Shown: one piece after another, positions 1-4,563 of the stretch
How the letters are laid out: each line of letters starts with the position of its first letter
Position numbering within the stretch: the stretch's first letter is position 1
Origin: Acidobacteriota bacterium
Lineage (GTDB): Bacteria; Acidobacteriota; Polarisedimenticolia; J045
Direction: 5' to 3'
DNA length: 5,524 nt
Assembly (NCBI GenBank): GCA_020350085.1
Contig: CP070706.1
Coordinates: 644,900-650,423, forward strand
Position numbers and translations under genes: made by a program
The notes under the pieces: generated by a model
Seen by the model: only the letters and a program-made list of their open reading frames with translations
Told to the model about the DNA's origin: nothing
The model's database searches: none

Positions 1-737
1 AGCCACATCGCCTCGACGTACTCGCCGGCGAATCCCCAGTCTCGACGCGCCTCGAGGTTGCCGAGATACAGCTTGTCTTGCAGTCGATGCTTGATGCGGC
101 CGACGGCACGCGTGATCTTGCGGCTGACGAAAGTCTCCCCGCGGCGCGGTGACTCGTGATTGAACATGATCCCGCAGCTCGCGTGCAGGCCGTACGCTTC
201 ACGATAGTTGACGGTCACCCAGTGCGCGTAAGCCTTCGCTGCGGCATACGGGCTGCGCGGGCAGAAAGGCGTTGCCTCCGTCTGGGGTACCTGCTCGGCA
301 GCGCCGAACATCTCGGAGCTCGAGGCTTGGAACACGCGAACCCGCGCTCCGCTCCGCCACCTGCCCTGCCGTTGGTGATCCCGAACCGCCTCGAGCAATC
401 TCAGCGTCCCCAGGCCAACCACCTCGGCCGTGTAGACCGGCAGCTCGAAGCTGACGCGCACGTGCGACTGGGCGGCGAGATTGTAGATCTCGTCCGGGTC
501 AATGAGATCGACCAGAGCGCGCAAGCTGTTTGCGTCCGTCAAATCGCCGTAATGCAGGTGCAGCCGCGCGTTCGGCTCGTGAGGATCTCGATAAAGATGC
601 TCGATGCGCGCGGTGCTGAAGCTGCTCGAGCGACGGATCAATCCGTGAACCTCGTAGCCCTTCGCGAGCAGCATCTCGCTGAGGTAGCTGCCGTCCTGGC
701 CGGTGATGCCGGTGATCAAAGCGATGGGTCGGGGCAC
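1..737 (-). CDS. gmd: GDP-mannose 4,6-dehydratase, 3' end cut by window edge
   Basis: Cytoplasmic short-chain dehydrogenase/reductase (SDR) enzyme that converts GDP-D-mannose to GDP-4-keto-6-deoxy-D-mannose, the branch point to GDP-rhamnose, GDP-fucose and GDP-perosamine. I translated 245 residues from the GTG at 737-735. The Rossmann nucleotide-binding motif GITGQDG is at residues 10-16, and NLAAQSHVRVSF (86-97) is typical of Gmd. The catalytic region reads ASSSEMFG (138-145), with Ser140 where the E. coli enzyme has Thr and Glu142 as the expected base. The Tyr-x3-Lys pair is Y164/K168. NHESPRRGETFV (193-204) and the stretch ending in RRDWGFAGEYVEAMW (231-245) are also family hallmarks. The SSSEMFG wording resembles the roughly 320-residue Gmd type, so perhaps 75-80 residues are missing to the left. 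The start is supported by GAGGAAA nine bases upstream, and no in-frame ATG fits the conserved N-terminus. It is transcribed away from the exporter operon. Family assignment is very secure; the final sugar cannot be deduced because no GDP-4-keto-6-deoxymannose reductase, epimerase or aminotransferase is visible. Confidence 0.96.
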   Translation of the reverse strand, partial: MPRPIALITGITGQDGSYLSEMLLAKGYEVHGLIRRSSSFSTARIEHLYRDPHEPNARLHLHYGDLTDANSLRALVDLIDPDEIYNLAAQSHVRVSFELPVYTAEVVGLGTLRLLEAVRDHQRQGRWRSGARVRVFQASSSEMFGAAEQVPQTEATPFCPRSPYAAAKAYAHWVTVNYREAYGLHASCGIMFNHESPRRGETFVSRKITRAVGRIKHRLQDKLYLGNLEARRDWGFAGEYVEAMW

Positions 738-744
738 GGCACGA

Positions 745-751
745 TTTCCTC
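745..751 (-). promoter_or_regulatory. Ribosome binding site of gmd
   Basis: On the minus strand GAGGAAA lies seven to thirteen bases before the GTG at 737, with the GAGG core at a normal distance. This supports the GTG start. The ATG at 756-754, just upstream, is in a different frame and does not lead into the Gmd protein. Confidence 0.6.
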
Positions 752-770
752 AGCATCGCAGGACCCGCGA

Positions 771-782
771 GGCTCGTGAGCC
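771..782. repeat. Short palindrome GGCTC-GT-GAGCC in the divergent region
   Basis: Perfect 5-bp inverted repeat (771-775 and 778-782) with a 2-bp centre. It lies just downstream of the predicted gmd -10 box, where transcription would start (near 781). That position would suit a repressor operator or a small 5' hairpin in the gmd leader. Short GC-rich palindromes are common by chance in DNA of this composition, so function is only inferred. Confidence 0.35.
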
Positions 783-787
783 AGGAC

Positions 788-815
788 GTTATCCCGCCCC
801 GGCTCGCGGTGTCAA
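788..815 (-). promoter_or_regulatory. Predicted sigma-70-like promoter for gmd
   Basis: On the minus strand a perfect -35 hexamer TTGACA (815-810) is followed after 16 bp by GATAAC (793-788), which matches four of six bases of TATAAT. Transcription would start near 781, giving a leader of about 45 nt that contains the gmd ribosome binding site. This is the best promoter match in the gap, but it is a motif match only. Confidence 0.5.
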
Positions 816-874
816 AATGGCTGGCGAGGACGGTTCCCGACAGCGTGTGGAGCCCGGGCGTCGTCGCTATCTCG

Positions 875-903
875 TTGATGCCAAGCTCGTTGACGATTAT
901 GTT
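875..903 (+). promoter_or_regulatory. Candidate promoter for the glycosyltransferase-exporter operon
   Basis: TTGATG (875-880), a 17-bp spacer and TATGTT (898-903) match the sigma-70 hexamers at four of six positions each with ideal spacing. Transcription would start near 910, leaving a leader of about 40 nt before the ATG at 948. An overlapping TTGACG at 890-895 has no usable -10 partner. The match is weaker than the one facing gmd. Confidence 0.33.
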
Positions 904-947
904 CCGATGCGTCGGGCTTTGTGCGGCGCCCGATACTCGAGAGGTTG

Positions 948-2171
948 ATGCCCGTTGAAGCCCCCTCGATGGCAGCCCCGGTCGGCCGGCTGACCGGCCG
1001 GCGCGTCGTCATCGTGCTCGAAAGCCTTCGCATGGGAGGCGCGGAGCGCCAGGCACTGCTGCTCGCGCGCCACCTCGCCAGCCGTGAGGGTGCGATCGTC
1101 GCGGTCTGGGGACTCGGCCCACTCGGTGAGCTGGTCTCTTACTGCGAACAGTACGGCATCAGATGGCGACGCGTGCCGCGGCCGGTCGTATCCGGTCGGC
1201 TCAAGCGTTGGTCGCGGTTGGCCGGCTTCGCGTGGCGCTTGCGGCGGGCCGGCGTGGATGTGCTGTTGCCGTTTACGAGCGTGCCGAACGTTTCCTCGAG
1301 CGTCGTCGCCCGTTGGGCCAATGCCCGTCTTTGCATCTGGAACCAGCGCGACGAGGGCATCGGCAGACTCGGCGGCCGGCTCGAAAGGTTCGCCGCGCGT
1401 CGCGCCGATCTGTTCGTTGCCAACTCCGAGAGCGGCGCCCGCTGGCTGACCAACTCCTTCGGCGTGCCGGACGATCAGATCCAGCTCGTTCCGAACGGCG
1501 TCTGGCTGGAAGCTCCGCGTGATTCCCGCTCCGCGTGGCGCGAGCGCCTGGGCGCGACCGCATCGGAATTCCTCGTCGGCATGCTGGCCAATCTGCACGC
1601 GGCCAAGGACCACGAGACACTGCTCAGCGCGTGGCGACTCGTTCTCGATCACTGGCAGTGCGCCGAGTCGATGCCGCTGCTGATTCTCGCGGGGCGTGAA
1701 GGCGACACGGCGGAGATGCTGCGTGCTCGGGCCGCCCAGCTCGAGCTGGGCGATCGCACGCGATTCTTGGGCAGCGTCGGCGACGTAGCTGGCTTGTTGA
1801 GCGCGTTGGATCTGCTCGCTCACAGCGCGCGCTCGGAGAGCTGCTCGAACGCGGTGCTCGAGGCGATGGCGCACGGACGCCCGATCGTTGCCACGGACAC
1901 CGCCGGGACGCGCGTCGCGCTCGGCGACGACGAGCAACTCGTCCCGCCAGCGGATCCCGCGGCTCTGGCCGAGCGCATTCGCCGGCTCGCCGACGATGAG
2001 CCGCGGCGCTTGCGTCTCGGGGCCGCCAATCGAAAGCGCGCCGCCACGTGCTTCAGTCCTGATCAGATGTGCGAGACGATGACACGTATCATCGCCGACG
2101 GGCTGACAACCCGTCGTGGAGCCTCTGGTGCGACCCTCGGTCACCATGCCTCCGGCTCAACGGGCCGCTGA
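948..2171 (+). CDS. GT4-family (GT-B fold) glycosyltransferase
   Basis: Probable retaining glycosyltransferase that transfers a sugar from a nucleotide donor to a growing lipid-linked glycan at the cytoplasmic face of the inner membrane. Numbered from ATG 948 (407 aa), the N-terminal acceptor half opens with VVIVLESLRMGGAERQ (20-35), the glycine-rich loop of GT4 enzymes. The donor half begins near 208 with MLANLHAAKDHETLL (212-226), where K220 is the expected phosphate-binding lysine. The EX7E motif is ESCSNAVLE (E297 and E305), followed by AMAHGRPIVATDTAGT. There is no transmembrane segment. The start is uncertain: GTG 921, ATG 948 and ATG 969 are in frame. GAGAGG (939-944) precedes ATG 948 at an unusually short 3-base spacing, and the conserved fold begins after all three. 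The last 20 or so residues are low-complexity and overlap the permease start. The family is secure; donor, acceptor and linkage cannot be read from the sequence. Confidence 0.93.
   Translation: MPVEAPSMAAPVGRLTGRRVVIVLESLRMGGAERQALLLARHLASREGAIVAVWGLGPLGELVSYCEQYGIRWRRVPRPVVSGRLKRWSRLAGFAWRLRRAGVDVLLPFTSVPNVSSSVVARWANARLCIWNQRDEGIGRLGGRLERFAARRADLFVANSESGARWLTNSFGVPDDQIQLVPNGVWLEAPRDSRSAWRERLGATASEFLVGMLANLHAAKDHETLLSAWRLVLDHWQCAESMPLLILAGREGDTAEMLRARAAQLELGDRTRFLGSVGDVAGLLSALDLLAHSARSESCSNAVLEAMAHGRPIVATDTAGTRVALGDDEQLVPPADPAALAERIRRLADDEPRRLRLGAANRKRAATCFSPDQMCETMTRIIADGLTTRRGASGATLGHHASGSTGR
981..1002 (+). repeat. GC-rich inverted repeat in the first codons of the glycosyltransferase
   Basis: GGCCGG (984-989) and CCGGCC (994-999) flank a CTGA loop. 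The stem extends outward by C983-G1000, a T-G wobble and G981-C1002. It lies 33 bases after ATG 948 and 10 bases after the end of ATG 969, so it could affect translation initiation. It also simply encodes Gly-Arg-rich residues before the conserved fold, so chance is a fair explanation. Confidence 0.3.
2118..2121 (+). promoter_or_regulatory. Ribosome binding site favouring GTG 2128 for the permease
   Basis: GGAG sits six bases before the GTG at 2128, inside the glycosyltransferase reading frame. The other candidate starts, GTG 2116 and ATG 2146, have no comparable Shine-Dalgarno match. This supports translation of the permease from within the upstream gene. Confidence 0.4.
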
Positions 2172-3078
2172 ATCTGCCGGCGAGCCGCAGTCCGTCCGGA
2201 GCGATCCCACTCCGGTCGGCCGAGCGGCTGATCCGACGCGCGGGCGAGACGCTGCGACGCCGTCGCCGACCATCGTTCGGCCGGAGCGTGGCTGGCGGCT
2301 TCCGGACTTCCGCGAGGTGTGGCGCTACCGCGAGCTGCTCGCCTTTCTGGCGCTTCGTGACATCAAGATCCGCTACAAGCAGACGCTGCTCGGCGCGGCT
2401 TGGGCCGTCTTGCAGCCGCTGCTGACGATGGTGATCTTCAGCATCTTCTTCGGACGGCTGGCCAAGATTCCCTCCGACGGCGTGCCGTATCCCGTGTTCG
2501 CCTACACGGCATTGCTGCCCTGGCAGCTGTTCGCCTATTCGCTGACGCAGGCCAGCAACAGCCTCGTCGCCAACGAGCGGCTGGTGACGAAGATCTACTT
2601 CCCGCGGCTGTTGATTCCGCTGGCGGCGATCGTCTCGAGTCTGGTCGATTTCGGCATCGCCTTCGTCGTGCTGCTCGGTATGCTCGCCTTGTACGGCATC
2701 GTGCCCGGATGGGGCCTGCTGGCGCTGCCGCTTCTGGTGTTGTTCGCGATGACGACGTCGTTGGCGATCAGCCTGTGGCTTTCGGCACTGAACGTGCAGT
2801 ATCGCGACGTGCGTTACGTGATTCCGTTCCTGACGCAGCTTTGGCTGTTCGCGACGCCCGTAGCCTATCCCAGCAGCCTGCTGCCCGAGTCGTGGCGGCT
2901 GGTCTACGCGCTCAACCCGATGGCCGGCGTCGTCGAGGGCTTTCGCTGGGCGCTGCTCGGCACGTCCAGTTCGGCCGGACCGATGATTCTCGTTTCTGCC
3001 GCGGCCGTGGCCGTGCTGCTCGTCGCAGGCTTGTTTTACTTCCGCGGTGCCGAGCGGCACTTCGCCGACGTCGTGTGA
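2128..3078 (+). CDS. wzm: ABC-2 type polysaccharide export permease (Wzm-like)
   Basis: Inner-membrane subunit of an ABC exporter that moves a lipid-linked polysaccharide from cytoplasm to periplasm, as a dimer with the ATPase encoded next. From GTG 2128 (316 aa), residues 1-55 are a Pro/Arg/Ala-rich, probably disordered cytoplasmic tail. FREVWRYRELLAFLALRDIK (61-80) and IRYKQTLLGAAWAVLQPLL (81-99) form the typical amphipathic N-terminal region of this family. Hydrophobic spans lie near 91-109, 121-140, 161-189, 196-218, 230-247 and 285-305, giving six membrane segments. LNVQYRDVRYVIPFLTQLW (221-239) and LNPMAGVVEGFRWALLG (262-278) are hallmarks of O-antigen and teichoic acid permeases. The gene overlaps the glycosyltransferase by 44 bp and its TGA (3076-3078) overlaps a possible GTG start of the ATPase, implying translational coupling. 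GTG 2116 or ATG 2146 are alternative starts. The length beyond the usual roughly 260-270 residues comes from the N-terminal tail. Function is secure; the exported glycan is unknown. Confidence 0.93.
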   Translation: MRPSVTMPPAQRAAESAGEPQSVRSDPTPVGRAADPTRGRDAATPSPTIVRPERGWRLPDFREVWRYRELLAFLALRDIKIRYKQTLLGAAWAVLQPLLTMVIFSIFFGRLAKIPSDGVPYPVFAYTALLPWQLFAYSLTQASNSLVANERLVTKIYFPRLLIPLAAIVSSLVDFGIAFVVLLGMLALYGIVPGWGLLALPLLVLFAMTTSLAISLWLSALNVQYRDVRYVIPFLTQLWLFATPVAYPSSLLPESWRLVYALNPMAGVVEGFRWALLGTSSSAGPMILVSAAAVAVLLVAGLFYFRGAERHFADVV

Positions 3079-3083
3079 CGACG

Positions 3084-4343
3084 ATGAACTCGACCACGTA
3101 CACAGCCATCGAAGCCCGCGAGTTGGCCAAGCGCTACCGGCTCGGAACGCGGTCGCGCTACCGCACGCTGCGCGAGTCGCTGATGGGCGCGCTGGCCCAG
3201 CCGTTCCGGCGGGGCAACGGCGCGAGGTACCATTGGGCGCTCGACGGCATCAGCTTCGACGTCGCGGCGGGCGAGGTCGTCGGCATCATCGGCCGCAACG
3301 GCGCGGGCAAGTCGACGCTGCTCAAGATCCTCTCGCGGATCACCGAGCCGACGCGCGGTCGGGCCGCGATTCGCGGGCGAGTGGGCAGCTTGCTCGAGGT
3401 CGGCACGGGGTTTCATCCCGAGCTGACCGGCCGAGAGAACATCTTTCTCAACGGCGCCGTGCTCGGCATGCGACGCGTCGAGATCGAGCGCAAGTTCGAG
3501 GATATCGTCGCCTTCGCCGAGATCGACAAGTTCCTCGATACGCCGGTCAAGCGCTATTCGAGCGGCATGTACACGCGGCTCGCGTTTGCGGTCGCTGCGC
3601 CCCTCGAGCCCGAGATCCTTCTGATTGACGAGGTGCTCGCCGTCGGCGACGCCCAGTTCCAGAAGAAGTGTCTCGGCAAGATGAGCGACGTCGCGCATCA
3701 CGGGCGCACCGTGCTGTTCGTCAGCCACAACATGCAGGCGGTCCGGCAGCTCTGCTCACGCGCCATCTGGCTCGATGAGGGGAAGATCGTTGCCGACGGT
3801 CCGGCGTCCGTCGTCACGGGCCAGTACCTTCAGAACGCGCCGGTCGGCACCAGCCCGGAGCAGATTCACCAGCGCATCGATGCGTTGCCGACAGATCCCG
3901 TTCTGAGACTCCGGAAGGTCGCCGTTCGCCAGAGCGGGGAGCCGGTCTCGACGGTGCTCAACGGCCTGCCGCTCGAAGTCGAGATCCACTACGAGGTCAA
4001 AGAGCGCACGACCGGCCTCCGCGTCTACTTCGATCTTTGCGACGAAAACGGCGAGATTCTTTTTCGCAGCTTCCACGACGAGCAGGCCGATGGCATTCCG
4101 ACGGTCGAGCCGGGCGGTTACGTCACGCTCGCGACGATCCCGGCCGACCTGCTCGCCCCGCGCCGCTACGAGATGCGCGTCAAGGCGACGATCTTCAACG
4201 TGCGCGCCTGCGTGCCCGAGCCCGGCGTGAGCATCTTGCTCGATGTCGAGGCCACCGGCCGCGCCAACCGCGCCTATGTGAGCGAGCCGATCCGCGGCAA
4301 GCTCGCACCGTTCGTCGCGTGGACGACGAGGCGGACCTCCTAG
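3084..4343 (+). CDS. wzt: ABC transporter ATPase with C-terminal Wzt-type domain
   Basis: ATP-hydrolysing subunit that pairs with the permease to export a polysaccharide. From ATG 3084 (419 aa), the nucleotide-binding domain spans about residues 8-250. Walker A is GRNGAGKST (70-78). LLEVGTGFHPELTGREN (103-119) is the characteristic Wzt/TagH stretch around the Q-loop. The signature is YSSGM (158-162), Walker B ILLIDE (178-183), followed by VLAVGDAQFQKK (184-195), and the switch histidine is H215 in FVSHNM. Residues about 260-419 form a second, beta-rich domain (RLRKVAV near 275, LPLEVEIHYEV near 295-305). This resembles the C-terminal domain of Wzt, which in E. coli O8/O9a binds the modified end of the finished chain. 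GTG 3075, overlapping the permease stop, is an alternative start three codons upstream. The same frame stays open leftward to about 2400, but that part is antisense to nothing conserved and lies within the permease gene. No good Shine-Dalgarno precedes either start, which fits coupling to the permease. Confidence 0.95.
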   Translation: MNSTTYTAIEARELAKRYRLGTRSRYRTLRESLMGALAQPFRRGNGARYHWALDGISFDVAAGEVVGIIGRNGAGKSTLLKILSRITEPTRGRAAIRGRVGSLLEVGTGFHPELTGRENIFLNGAVLGMRRVEIERKFEDIVAFAEIDKFLDTPVKRYSSGMYTRLAFAVAAPLEPEILLIDEVLAVGDAQFQKKCLGKMSDVAHHGRTVLFVSHNMQAVRQLCSRAIWLDEGKIVADGPASVVTGQYLQNAPVGTSPEQIHQRIDALPTDPVLRLRKVAVRQSGEPVSTVLNGLPLEVEIHYEVKERTTGLRVYFDLCDENGEILFRSFHDEQADGIPTVEPGGYVTLATIPADLLAPRRYEMRVKATIFNVRACVPEPGVSILLDVEATGRANRAYVSEPIRGKLAPFVAWTTRRTS

Positions 4344-4366
4344 CGACGCCACGTCACCCGAGCCCG

Positions 4367-4390
4367 GCCGCCCCGAGCACACTCGGCGGC
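4367..4390 (+). repeat. Hairpin just after the wzt stop, no T-tract
   Basis: GCCG (4367-4370) and CCGAG (4373-4377) pair with CTCGG (4382-4386) and CGGC (4387-4390), leaving a CACA loop and a two-base CC bulge. It begins 23 bases after the wzt stop. No T-run follows, so it is not a canonical terminator. It could stabilise the mRNA 3' end or be chance in GC-rich DNA. Confidence 0.3.
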
Positions 4391-4468
4391 TGAGCTCCAA
4401 AGCCTTGCATTTTGTGCCGGCGAGAGCACTTCAGGAGAGGAGGGATTCCTCTAGGCCTTCCACTGCGA

Positions 4469-4497
4469 CGCCGGGGCTGACGGGCCCGGGCGCTTTT
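4469..4497 (+). terminator. Probable intrinsic terminator of the exporter operon
   Basis: CGCCGGGGC (4469-4477) pairs with GCCCGGGCG (4484-4492) around the loop TGACGG, with a single internal G-G mismatch. After one C the sequence reads TTTT (4494-4497). It lies about 125 bases after the wzt stop and is the only stem plus T-run in that direction within the gap. The T-run is short and the stem imperfect, so efficiency is uncertain. Confidence 0.45.
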
Positions 4498-4515
4498 CTG
4501 GCTGACCGACGGCGT

Positions 4516-4555
4516 AAAACGCGCGGCCAGGGAGCGCAACACCCCGGCCGCGCGT
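4516..4555 (-). terminator. Intrinsic terminator of the secreted-protein gene
   Basis: A perfect 10-bp stem, ACGCGCGGCC (4519-4528) with GGCCGCGCGT (4546-4555), is extended inward by GGG/CCC after one mismatch and closed by a 9-base loop. Read on the minus strand it begins eight bases after the stop codon and its 3' arm runs into TTTT (4519-4516). Position, stem strength and T-run all fit a rho-independent terminator for the leftward gene. A TAGTAG double stop (4566-4561) lies directly before it. Confidence 0.7.
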
Positions 4556-4563
4556 GATGACTA

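Noticed and set aside
156..779. 207-codon plus-strand frame opposite gmd
   Set aside because: It is antisense to a well-conserved dehydratase and has no recognisable domain.
703..958. Short plus-strand frames across the divergent promoter region
   Set aside because: No conserved pattern or ribosome site, and they cover the predicted promoters and the gmd start.
897..2147. 416-codon open frame on the minus strand opposite the glycosyltransferase
   Set aside because: It mirrors the GT4 gene, has an Arg/Gln/His-rich composition without any recognisable motif, and the plus strand has clear catalytic motifs. Long antisense frames are expected in GC-rich genes.
2089..3060. 323-codon minus-strand frame opposite the permease
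   Set aside because: It is rich in Gln, Arg and His with no domain pattern and is the antisense shadow of a clear membrane protein.
2400..3083. Leftward extension of the wzt frame into the permease gene
   Set aside because: The residues here are Arg/Ala-rich and unlike any ATPase N-terminus. The permease frame is clearly the coding one, and homologous Wzt proteins begin near 3084.
3036..3728. 230-codon minus-strand frame opposite the ATPase domain
   Set aside because: It overlaps the Walker A, signature and Walker B codons of wzt and shows no motif of its own.
4436..4452. Small inverted repeat AGAGGA / TCCTCT in the convergent gap
   Set aside because: Only six base pairs, with no T-run and no link to a gene boundary; compatible with chance.
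4354..4542. 62-codon minus-strand frame downstream of the secreted-protein gene
   Set aside because: Its start lies inside the terminator hairpin and its sequence is Arg/Ser-rich without features.
4414..4557. Small plus-strand frame (47 codons from GTG) in the convergent gap
   Set aside because: It is Arg/Gly/Pro-rich, runs through both predicted terminators, and has no ribosome site before the GTG. The purine-rich AGGAGAGGAGGG at 4433-4444 lies inside it, with no start codon at a suitable distance downstream.
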